A stretch of 64,000 bases of DNA from Diphasiastrum complanatum (Eukaryota; Streptophyta; Lycopodiopsida; Lycopodiales; Lycopodiaceae): assembly GCA_029204225.1 (NCBI GenBank), contig CM055111.1, forward strand, positions 31,024,674 through 31,088,673, in the 5' to 3' direction. Numbering within the stretch: the stretch's first letter is position 1; every line of letters starts with the position of its first letter. Under the pieces are notes generated by a model. That model was not told the origin of the DNA, ran no database searches, and saw nothing but the letters and a program-made list of their open reading frames with translations. This document shows, in pieces, positions 55,634 to 64,000 of the stretch. The position numbers and the translations under genes are program-made.

Positions 55634-56062
55634 CTAACCAAGTCTCATGATAGAAACTTTTGATCTACTTTCTTTATGAATACATGTGACACCACTTGTT
55701 GCACAAATGACTTTCTTGGACTCATCACATAGAGATACAAAAAAACCTTTTTCTTCAAACATTCTCAAAGCACCGTCTTTTTCCAAATGAGTCAATAACT
55801 CATTAGCAACAACGATTTCCCAAGAAGAGTTTTCATCACCTCCATTGATGAAGTTAGCTCTCTTCTTACCTTTTCCATTTTTGCACTTGCCATGTAGTTC
55901 CATTGAAGAGCCACCAAGACTTGGAAATCTATGAGTAGAAGAGTTCAAACATGATACTAATTTAGCACCACATGACTCCATTTGACTAGTAGGTAGCACT
56001 AGTCCATCTTCAAGATCCAATGGATCCAAAACATTGATCATAGATTCACCAAACGTTGCCAA
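55634..56062 (-). CDS. Unrecognised ORF, 142 codons, after an in-frame TAG
   Basis: Same frame as the protease ORF, from which it is separated by a single TAG (56095-56093); the frame is open from that codon on. Text: CYANLATFGESMINVLDPLD, LEDGLVLPTSQMESCGAKLV, FPSLGGSSMELHGKCKNGKG, then ELLTHLEKDGALRMFEEKG and CDESKKVICATSG. The Lys/Gly-rich KCKNGKGKKRANF is like the linkers that flank Gag knuckles. Not a known pol domain. Ends in TAG at 55636-55634. Confidence 0.38.
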   Translation of the reverse strand: MATFGESMINVLDPLDLEDGLVLPTSQMESCGAKLVSCLNSSTHRFPSLGGSSMELHGKCKNGKGKKRANFINGGDENSSWEIVVANELLTHLEKDGALRMFEEKGFFVSLCDESKKVICATSGVTCIHKESRSKVSIMRLG

Positions 56063-56092
56063 GTTAGCATAACAATAACTATCTCCAAGAAG

Positions 56093-56790
56093 CTAATTAG
56101 ATCTCAACCTAGATCTAGCATAAGGACGCTCTTTAGACTTTGCATAAGATCTACCAATCTTATTGATGCTAGGAATTGACTTTTGAAAGTTGAGAGAACC
56201 ACCAACATCCATTTCATTCCTCTTGTTAGACATAACAAATGCATCAAGATTGTAAAGTCTACCTTGTCTATTTCCCCTAGCAATCAAGACATCTCCCTTA
56301 GTAATGAAGCAAACATCCCCAACAAACTTTGTCTTGTACCCTTTCTTTAACATTTGACCAACAATTAGCAAATTCCTTGAAAGTGAAGGACTGTAAAGAA
56401 CACCATCAAGCCTTGCATTCCTATTAGTAGAAAGGCAAATAGGAATTGAGCCAATACCTTTGATCATACACTCACCGCCATTTGGCATGTGAACCACTTT
56501 CTTGGTTCCAACATAAGAGATCAAAAAAGTAAAGAACTCCTTGTGACTAGTCATGTGTGAACTAGATCCACTCTCTATCCACCATGAATCCTTGTCCCTT
56601 CCACTTGACATTAGACTTGAAGAACACATCATGAGAGAATCACAATAATCTAGATCCTCATTAGAAGTACAAAAGTTGTTTTGCTTGCTACCTTCATTAC
56701 TTTGCTTCTTATGACATTCATTTGCAAAATGATCTTTTATCCCAGAATAAAAGCACTTGAACTTTGAGATCTCAGAAAATCTAGGACCCT
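56093..56790 (-). pseudogene. Knuckle and protease of the non-autonomous element
   Basis: The frame is open from about 56790: FKCFYSGIKDHFANEC, where the second Cys of the zinc knuckle is Ser and the Gly before His is Asp; an Asn-rich spacer; then protease SWWIESGSSSHMTSHKEFF. The catalytic DSG is ESG. GIGSIPICLSTNRNARLDGV, LLIVGQMLKKGY and GRLYNLDAFV follow, matching the copy 2 host element. After KRNEMD the text leaves the copia family (SLNFQKSIPSINKIG, SYAKSKERPYARSR) and hits TAG at 56095. With the knuckle and the active site both altered, the enzyme is probably dead. Confidence 0.85.
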
Positions 56791-57825
56791 AAAACACTTC
56801 TATCTTGAACCTGGCTGGTTTCCAAGCATAGAAAGGAAGATTGAAATGCATGCAACACTTTGCACACACTAAGAATGGATTACAAACTCAAACCAACCTG
56901 AAAAAAATCTTGCTTAAGCTCTCAAACTTTCCAGCAAGTGACCAAATAAAGTTATGGTGTGAAGAGTTACTTGCATTCTTAGAAAATACACAAGACTAGG
57001 CTGCCAAGAATACCTAGAATTGAAAAAATATGATCAACACATGATCAATACACTAAGATATTGATTCAACCTGTAAAACCAACCACACTTCTAAAAGTTT
57101 ATAAACTCCAAAAAGTGATAAATACAAGCTTTAGAGGTGAATGAAAAAGCACACTTAGTGAATCACAAGACTAGCTTCACTAGCTTGTCAAATCTTGATG
57201 TTTAGATGTAGATCTAAGAGCACTTCATATGAGAATGTTCCTCAACCTGTTAAGAACCTGAAAACACATTTGCATAATGGTTAAAACCTTCCAGCAAATG
57301 CCTCCAATCAAATTACATAAGGAGAGTTACTTACATGCTCAACAAAGTACACCAAAATTTATGCAAAAGATTGTTGGCAATTTGTTCACCCAAAAGGGGA
57401 TCTTTCATCCAAGTGGGAGCTTTGCTCAGCCTTTTGGAGAGTTACAAAATCACTCAAAGAGTATTCATCATCCACTTAAGGAGAAGGTTCATCCACTTAA
57501 GGAGAGTGTTCATCCACAAAGGAGAGTGTTCATCCACAAAAGTGGAGATTGTCAACAATAGATTGAACAAAACATTGTTAGTATTGAATATGCACAAGCC
57601 TCACAATCAACAAATGATTAGGTGTTATAATCTGATTCAAAATAGCTTCTTCTCAACCTTCGATCTTCAAAAGACCTGAAATATGCGTTTGATCCACAAG
57701 TTCAGCTCAACAAATAAAGGTTAGTAAGATTTGATCAACAATGCAATGCATAATCATGCTAGAACTTGATCAAACATCCAAATATCACCATAGATGAGAA
57801 ACTTACTAAAAAAAGTAGCCAACTA
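56791..57825 (-). other. Leader of the non-autonomous element, with tandem repeat
   Basis: No gag N-terminus recognised. At about 57465-57545 a 20-21-base unit GGAGA(G/A)(T/G)GTTCATCCAC(T/A)(T/A)A recurs about four times on the + strand. The + strand frames across it are by-products of the repeat. Confidence 0.7.
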
Positions 57826-57837
57826 GCTCTGATACCA
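57826..57837 (-). promoter_or_regulatory. Primer-binding site of the non-autonomous element
   Basis: Minus strand TGGTATCAGAGC, directly next to the 5' LTR. Confidence 0.95.
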
Positions 57838-58491
57838 TGTGAAAAAAGTGGATCTTGAATGGATCCAAACTCCCATAATACTTGGCTAAGATCTTTGCAC
57901 AACAAGCTACAAAAGCTAGAAATGGCAAAGCATCCTAATGCTACATTTGATACACATGAACTTAACAAAGCATTCAAGAGACAAAAGAAGCTAATAAAAG
58001 GTACTGATGGTAGCCAAAAACAACAACATACCAGCCCTACAACAGCCAACTACCGCTTTTGGAAACCTCTTAAGATCATACACAAAAGCTTGAAGACAAT
58101 ACACAATGCAATGCTCTCAATGGAGGAAGAAACTGTGACAATGATCTATTGATCTATCTCAACAATACAATAAGTTTCTCCAACCTGTTCTCCACAAATT
58201 TCAGCCTAGTATAGGTGAGAGAGATGACTCTCTCTCCTCTCTCTAGAACTTAGGGCCCAAATTTAGGGCACTAGTAGCCTGAAATAGCCAATTTTGGCCT
58301 ATATGTCCAAATAGCATGATTTTGGTGTCATTTCGAAGGTCTGAAGTTTGAGACTTCTTCAATATGAAATATCTACTAAAATAAAAGTATCTAGGCCTCT
58401 TTCACATGTGTGAAAGATTAGATCTAAAACCATGTACAAAAATTGCCAATTTAGGCCTCAAACTAGCTAGGAAATGTTGACAATTTTCACA
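57838..58491 (-). repeat. 5' LTR of the non-autonomous element
   Basis: 654 bp, TGTGAAAAAAGTGG...TTTTCACA. The core palindrome is here CACATGTG (58404-58411), where the other LTR has CACGTG. Confidence 0.93.
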
Positions 58492-58557
58492 CGAAATCTT
58501 CTATCTCTGTTCTACAAATGAAATGGCATCCACTAGAGTATGGGCCAGAGCCAAAAT

Positions 58558-59351
58558 TGATAAAAATTTCCAAAATTCACACGTGTGGGGAATGTCCACA
58601 AGTATGATTGATCTTGATTAAGCTTTGTGATTAGCACAGTAACCTCGTTCTAGATTGTTTAGCAAGATCTAGTTCAGAAGAAATGGCTTAACCACAATCT
58701 AGCATGCTAAGCATCAGATTATGATAGCAATGAATCAAAGAATGAGCAAAAGTACAAGATTTCAATGTATTAGAATTAGCTTCAACACGAGTTAGAGAGA
58801 GAAAGCTAGAGAGATAACAAGCAAAATAGTTTAGATCCAAAATGGCATGAGGTAGCTACAAAACTTTGGTCCATCATTAATTGTGAGGAGAGCTACACAT
58901 ATTTATGGAGTTTGAGGTAGCTCGAGGTAGAACCACATCTATCCATTCCAAAATGACAACTAAAGTGACATCTAGAGTCTACGTGACATTTGTCACTTGC
59001 CATGCATGAAATTCTACCAACTTTTTACATGTGTACTAGCTCTAACTAACAAAGTACAAATCATCATGCATGTGTCCATTACACTTTGTGCATGCCTTGC
59101 ATGTCACTATGGATCACTTACAATTAATGCATGTGAATTGCCACGAGTTTCTACAAGCATGACTTTGTCAATTCTATGTCTACAGACTATATGCAAGTTG
59201 TATTCTTCAATCTAGACTTTACATAACCATGTAGCTCGAGTTCTATGTAGGCCAAACTTGGCATTTTGCATTTATGAGCTACATACTTGCATGGTACAAC
59301 ATTTGTAGCAAGCCAAGAAATCAATATGGAATTGTTTTTCCAATTTTAACA
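58558..59351 (-). repeat. 3' LTR of the right-hand copia element
   Basis: Followed by polypurine tract (minus-strand TCTAGGAGGAG) at 59352-59362. CACGTG at 58580-58585. Several ACATG(C/T) words; no gene. Confidence 0.93.
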
Positions 59352-59368
59352 CTCCTCCTAGAAATAAT

Positions 59369-60151
59369 CTACATTGATTTGAACATGGATCTTGGTATAA
59401 CTCCAAGATTGGCTCTATGCTTGATGAAGGAACTTTTGCTCAAAGGCTTGGTGAGCATATCAGCAATGCAAGATGATGTGTCGATGTGCTCCAAATTGAT
59501 TTCCTTTCCAATGAGCTTCTCTCTCACAAAGTGATGTTTCGATATGCTTGCTCCTTGCATGGAATATCGGGTTGTTGGCAAGGTCTTGGGCTGAAATGTT
59601 GTCACACATGATCATAGGTAGATCCTCTTCCAAGATTATCTTTAGTTCCACTAGTAACCTCTTGATCCAAAGCACTTCCTTTGTTGTTGTAGTGAGTGCC
59701 TTGTACTCAGCTTCACATGATGAGAGTGATACAGTATCTTGCTTTTTGGAAAGCCAAGACATCAAATTTCCTCCAAGATAAATGACATAAGCACTTGTAG
59801 ATTTTCGATCTGCTCTATCACTTGCAAAATCCAAGCCAGAATAACCAATAATAGAAAGATCTTACTTTTATACAATAAACCAAAATCAAAAGTTGAATAT
59901 ATATATCTAAGCACTCTCTTGGCCATTTTCCAATGATAGATAGTAGGATTTTGCATAGCCTGGCTCAACTTATGAACACTAAAGCTTATGTCAGGTCTAG
60001 TTATTGTGAGCCAAATTAAGGAGCCTATAAGACTTCTAAAAATTGTGATGTCCACGAAGGATCTTTCATCACCTTTGTTAGAATCCTTTACATTTTGCTC
60101 CATAGGTGTTTCTATACTCTTACAATTCAACATATTGGACTTCTTTAACAT
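59369..60151 (-). pseudogene. pol: Copia RNase H
   Basis: In overlapping frames: SLIWLTITRPDISFSVHKLS with LRYIYSTFDFGLLY at 60151-59870, then [30 protein letters not shown] and NISAQDLANNPIFHARSKHI at 59834-59500, and the tail EHIDTSSCIADMLTKPLSKS at 59470-59400. At least two frame changes (near 59830 and 59520). Order and motifs are complete for copia RNase H, but the protein cannot be made in one piece. Confidence 0.9.
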
Positions 60152-60190
60152 TGAAAGAGCATACTTGGATTGACATACAAAAGCTTTATC

Positions 60191-60852
60191 TTAAAAAAAA
60201 TCAATCTCTAATCCTAGAATATAGTGAATTTTTCCAAGATCTTGCATCTTGAACTCTTTTCCAAGTGCAATCTTGGTTTCCTCAACTAACTTGATACTAC
60301 TTCCTGTCAGAATGATATCATCAACATAACTAAGAAGAATGACAATATCTTTATCAAAAAACTTGACATATAAGGAAGGATCATAGTTACTAAGATTATA
60401 TCCTAGTGACTCAAGAAAGGTGTTAAGTCGAGAATACCATGACCTTGGAGCTTGCTTCAATCCATATAAACTTTTGAAGAGCAAGCAAACTTTTTCTTTA
60501 TCATGGATGAACCCAATAGGCTGATCCATATAAATCTCTTCTTCTAGATACCCATTTAGAAATGCATTAGAGACATCTAGTTGAAGAACTTGCCAATTGA
60601 AGAAACAAGCAAGAGAAATTATGATTCTAATTGATACCATCTTTGCAACTGGGGCAAAGGTCTCCTCATAATCAAGTCCATAAACTTGAGCAAAACCTTT
60701 AGCACAAGCCTAGCCTTGTACTTGTTGATTCTGCCATCTTGATTATACTTGACTCGAAAAATCCACTTGCAACCAATGATGTGCTTGTTGGATGGAAGAT
60801 CCACAAGCTCCCATGTCTTATTGGCCATCAAAGCTTCATATTTCTCCTTCAT
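60191..60852 (-). pseudogene. pol: Copia reverse transcriptase
   Basis: 60852-60619 has MANKTWELVDLPSNKHIIGC, CKWIFRVKYNQDGRINKYKARLV, then a frame change. 60640-60191 continues with [40 protein letters not shown] and the catalytic LLSYVDDIILTG, ending KIHYILGLEIDFF at a TAA (about 60193). The YVDD site is intact; the frames are not. Confidence 0.92.
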
Positions 60853-61391
60853 GGCAAGGTACCATTCCTTCGAGTTGAGTGCATCATATACATCCTTCGG
60901 CTCCTCATGAGAAATAAAATAGGATAATTAGTGGAGTTGATTTCCACTTGCTTGCCTCTATCTTCATAGGTAAGCCTTCTAGGCTCGGATCTTTCTCTTT
61001 GAGATCTCCTTGGTGAAAAGATTTGAGGTGACTCCTCCTCAATTCTCGGCCCCATCTCTCTATGATAATCTTCAAGGGTGATGATTAGAGTATCTTTGTG
61101 AGAATCTTTGAACTTGGCTTCCTCAAGAGTGTATTATTGATCTTCATGGAATATAACATCCCTACTCTCAATTGTAGTTGAGGTAGAGGGAACATAGATT
61201 CTGTAAGCTTTCTTGTTGGATGCATATCCAACCATGATCCCTTTAATAAAATTAGGATCATCTCTTTTCCTTGTTTCCAAGGGCACATTAACAAAGCAAG
61301 CACAACCAAAAACTCTAAGGTGATCTACCTTAGGTTTCTTCTTAAAAAGACTTCAAAAGATGATTTTCCAACAAGTGCATTGTGAGGTAAT
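60849..61391 (-). pseudogene. pol: Copia integrase C-terminus and linker
   Basis: In three frames: the block around 61370-61180 (VFGCACFVNVPLETRKRDD-like text in one frame; GYASNKKAYRI in another), then 61055-60849 with the linker PRIEEESPQIFSPRRSQRER and LTYEDRGKQVE leading to RT. Small indels and a TAA (about 61130) break it. Confidence 0.8.
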
Positions 61392-62741
61392 CTATTGCAC
61401 AAATAGTTTGCACAAATTTATAGCTTCACCCCAATAATCAATAGACAAAGAAGCTGCTACTCGAATTGCTTTAGCACATTCACATAAGGATCTATTTTTC
61501 CTCTCAGCTACTCCATTTTGAAATGGAGAATAAGCACAAGAAAACTCTCTATTTATTCCTTCACCTTCATAGTATTCATGAAACTTTTTGGAGATGTATT
61601 CACCTCCTCCATGACATCTTAAAGCTTTAACTTTAAAAGAAAACTGTTTCTCAACATAAGCTTTGAAGATTAGGAAGTGATAAAAAATCACTGCTTTTGA
61701 AGAAAGTAGATACAACCAAATATATCTAGTAAAGTCATCAATAAAGGTGACAAAACATGTTGCACCACCAATACTTTTAGAAGAGAAAAAATGTACATCT
61801 GAGTATATAAGCTCCAAAGGATGACTAGTCTTTATAAAAGCCTTCTGATATGGATTTCTGTGTGACTTTGCAATGGCACAAGCCTCACAAGGCTTGAAAT
61901 CTTTAGAAAGAGATTTTGGAAGACCAGTAGCCTTCACCTTCTTAACCATAGAAGACATAGATTTAAAGTTAGGATGACCCAACCTTTTATGCCATAGCTC
62001 CTCCTTAGATAACAAAGCAACTTCATAAAGGTTTGCATTCTCATAAGAATTTAACTTAAAAATTCCACCACATCTAGATCCATCAACAAGGATCTCATCT
62101 TTTCTCTTGATAAAACAAGTATTGCAGTTGAACTTTACATCACAACCATTATCAAGCAACTTTCCCACACTAATTAAGTTCTTTGTGAGTTTTGGAATGA
62201 AAAGAACATTAGAAAGTGCAAGAACTTTTGAAGAAGCAAGTTTCAATAGAATGTTGCCAATTCCTTCTATTGGGCACTCATAATCATTAGCTATGTAAAT
62301 AGATCTCTTGAGTCTTTTGAAAGGTAAGCTTGAGTCAAATGACTCCTTTGAACAGCACATATGTAAAGAGGCTCCACTGTCTATGTACCAAACTCCATCT
62401 TTCTTGAAAGGTGATGAAGAAAAACTGGACACCATAAGTGATCCTTCTCCATCACTTGCCATATAATCCTCTTCAATCTCTTTGGAGAGATTAGCTTGCT
62501 TGAGTTGGTTTTTCTTCTTGAAGCAATTAGCTTGAGAGAACTGGTTCTTACTCCTTCCTTTCTGCTTGCCTTTGAAAAAGAGGGCTTTGTCACCTCCACC
62601 ATGCTCGAATTTGTTCATCCTGGAGAGTTTATAGCTTTGTCTAGATTGTTCAGAAATAAGAATTCCTTGGAGAGTTTCTAGATTAGGCAACTCCTCTTTA
62701 ATAGCAAAATACTGAACAAGATTATCATAGTCATCTCTCAA
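61392..62741 (-). pseudogene. pol: Copia Gag end, protease and integrase core, 449 codons open
   Basis: The longest open part of this element. Gag end (LPNLETLQGILISEQSR), a Lys/Gln-rich stretch where the knuckle should be but only one Cys remains (QANCFKKKNQLKQ), protease [14 protein letters not shown] (intact DSG), [14 protein letters not shown], finger [13 protein letters not shown]...CEACAIAKSH, then integrase PLELIYSDVHFFSS (Asp), FVTFIDDFTRYIWLYLL. In the second catalytic block the text is CHGGGEYISK: His replaces the catalytic Asp. NGVAERKNR (Glu) is kept. So integrase is inactive even where the frame is open. Ends with a frameshift after YWGEAIN. Confidence 0.92.
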
Positions 62742-63058
62742 GCCATTCAGTATGACTTGAACTAGCTCATCTTGGCGAATAGTAACACCAACACAGGAAA
62801 GCTCTCTATGTAAATCTTTAACTCTCAGAACATAGTTAGATGCACTCTCTTCACTTCTTTGGAAACTTTGGAAATCTGATTCCTAAGAGTGAGCATTCTA
62901 GAAGTATTCTTTGCTTCATAGATGGTCTTTAGTGCATCCCAAGCTTCTTTGGCTGTAGTGCAAGATCCTATCTCTCTCAAAATTTCATTAGATACATTCA
63001 TCTTAATGAAATGTAGAGCCATTCTAGCTCTTTTCTTATACTTAAGAATTTCAGCCTG
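62742..63058 (-). pseudogene. gag: Copia Gag fragment
   Basis: Frame 63022-62825: ALHFIKMNVSNEILREIGSC, TTAKEAWDALKTIYEAKNTS, RMLTLRNQISK, then a frame change near 62870 leads toward ELVQVILNGLRDDYDNLVQ-type text at 62770. The first 50 or so residues of Gag (with the NYSIWK motif) are missing: upstream of about 63058 the sequence is unrelated to known Gag. Confidence 0.85.
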
Positions 63059-63549
63059 TAATGCATCAAAAGAAAATACAATTGACTCTCAGAAGGCTCA
63101 AAAGGTGTTCATTACTTCAAACTCAGTCTTAATCTTCAGTTTCTTGTGTAGGATGCTCAAAACAATGGATTCAGAAACAATCAAGATTGAATCAAATCAA
63201 AATGTTGTCACTTGGATTTTGGACCTATCCCTATCCTCTTTAAGAGCTTATAACTCTTGCTAGACACATAAGATTGATTTGGTTTTAATTTCTATGGAAA
63301 GTACAAATCATAAGCTTTTTATTAAGCTATAACACTACTATCTTTGGATCTAAGCAAGGAGAACAAAAGGATTGAAAATCTCTGATTTTCACACGTGCGG
63401 AATTCCAGAATTCCGAACTACCACTTTTCAGGTCTAAAAATTTAGTTCCAATCCGATTTGATTTAAATACACTTCAGAGAAAGGTGGGAAAAAGTGCCAA
63501 ACTACTTTTTTGCTTGATTTAGCTCTCAGTTTCTTGTACAATTAATTTG
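63059..63549 (-). other. Leader of the right-hand copia element
   Basis: No long minus-strand frame. CACGTG at 63392-63397. The 113-codon + strand frame over 62922-63263 is a shadow of the gag region. Confidence 0.7.
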
Positions 63550-63561
63550 GCTCTGATACCA
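63550..63561 (-). promoter_or_regulatory. Primer-binding site of the right-hand copia element
   Basis: Minus strand TGGTATCAGAGC, directly next to the LTR start at 63562. Confidence 0.95.
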
Positions 63562-64000
63562 TGACAAAAATTTCCAAAATTCACATGTGTGGGAAATGTC
63601 CACAAGTATGATTGACCTTGATTAAGCCTTGTGATTAGCACAGTAACCTGATTCTAAATTGTTTAGCAAGATCTAGTTTAGAAGAAATGGCTTAACCACA
63701 ATCTAGCATGCTAAGCATCAGATTATGATAGCAATGAATCAAAGAATGAACAAAAGTACAAGATTTCAATGTATTAGCATTAGCTTCAACACGAGTTAGA
63801 GAGATAACAAGCAAAATAGTTTAGATCCAAAATGGCATGAGGTAGAGACAAAACTTTGGTTCTTCATCTTTAATTGTGAGGAGAGCTACACATATCTATG
63901 GAGTTTGAGGTAGCTCGAGGCAGAACCACATCTATCCATTCCAAAATGACAACTAAAGTGACATCTAGAGTCTATGTGACATTTGTCACTTGCCATGCAT
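63562..64000 (-). repeat. 5' LTR of the right-hand copia element, partial
   Basis: TGACAAAAATTTCC... first 439 bases; the rest is outside the window. CACATGTG replaces CACGTG here. Confidence 0.93.

Larger units (their letters stand above)
52895..58491 (-). mobile_element. Non-autonomous LTR element with protease but no RT
   Basis: 5597 bp. LTRs at 52895-53916 (with an insertion) and 57838-58491, both starting TGTGAAAAAAGTGGATC and ending TTTCACA. Flanks CAAAA (52890-52894) and CGAAA (58492-58496) look like target duplications with one mutation. A perfect primer site and a polypurine tract are present. Inside, the minus strand has a knuckle-protease frame like that of the copy 2 host element. 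After it, no integrase, RT or RNase H motif appears; unfamiliar frames fill the space. The element would need proteins from another copia element to move. Confidence 0.9.
58558..64000 (-). mobile_element. Copia element, broken, cut by the window edge
   Basis: 3' LTR 58558-59351 (TGATAAAAATTTCC...TTTTAACA, 794 bp), polypurine tract, RNase H, RT, integrase, protease, Gag, primer site (63550-63561) and 5' LTR from 63562 (TGACAAAAATTTCC) running off the window. Over the shared 440 bases I count about 17-20 substitutions between LTRs plus a 14-base indel (about 4%), so it is much older than copies 1 and 2. The target duplication can only be seen on the left (AAAAT, 58553-58557). Confidence 0.95.

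Overview
The window looks like plant nuclear DNA from a large, transposon-filled genome. It is AT-rich, has long (GA)n/(CT)n/(GGT)n tracts, and carries many Ty1/copia and Ty3/gypsy LTR retrotransposons primed by initiator Met-tRNA. It also holds a piece of plastid-type tRNA-Val and broken host genes with plant-type exons (F-box/kelch, SIN3-like). I cannot name the species. Nothing in it looks like a working host gene. The only long intact reading frame is the 1326-codon Gag-Pol of one young copia element.

Left part (1-18.6 kb). A broken gene resembling plant transposase-associated proteins (1184-2890) has part of itself repeated in reverse at 1-376. It runs into a gypsy remnant (about 2905-5305, + strand), an LTR-like stretch, a minus-strand gypsy fragment (5953-6410), a GC-rich segment, a copia gag/protease remnant (7269-8813, -) with an unusual 84-bp repeat array in its leader, then about 4 kb with only tandem repeats and microsatellites. 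A decayed copia element (14201-17157 plus LTR, -) and a gypsy integrase fragment (17835-18440, -) follow.

Middle (18.6-36.6 kb). Two copies of one copia family dominate. Copy 1 (18915-25227) is complete: 862-bp LTRs differing by one base by eye, TACAG target duplications, primer site, polypurine tract and an intact polyprotein. Copy 2 (28607-34895, GTTGA duplications) is older and broken, and sits inside another copia element whose halves lie at 28081-28606 and 34901-35854. Between them are the ends of further elements, including a + strand copia 3' end with its LTR.

Right part (36.6-64 kb). At 39802-42225 an F-box/kelch gene remnant, a copia gag-protease fragment and two exons of a SIN3-like co-repressor lie head to tail on one strand. 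A plastid-like tRNA-Val piece and an unrecognised split gene with a coiled coil (45289-46170) follow. Then come a very short copia derivative (47197-48287), a copia fragment with its LTR, a copia/gypsy mosaic (50985-52894), a non-autonomous LTR element (52895-58491) that keeps protease but has unfamiliar reading frames where integrase, reverse transcriptase and RNase H should be, and a copia element (58558 to beyond the window) truncated on the right by the window edge.

Main points of interest: the non-autonomous LTR element with new internal ORFs; the F-box/copia/SIN3 chimeric locus; the inverted transposase-like gene; and CACGTG palindromes (TTCACACGTGTGAA) shared by several different copia families.
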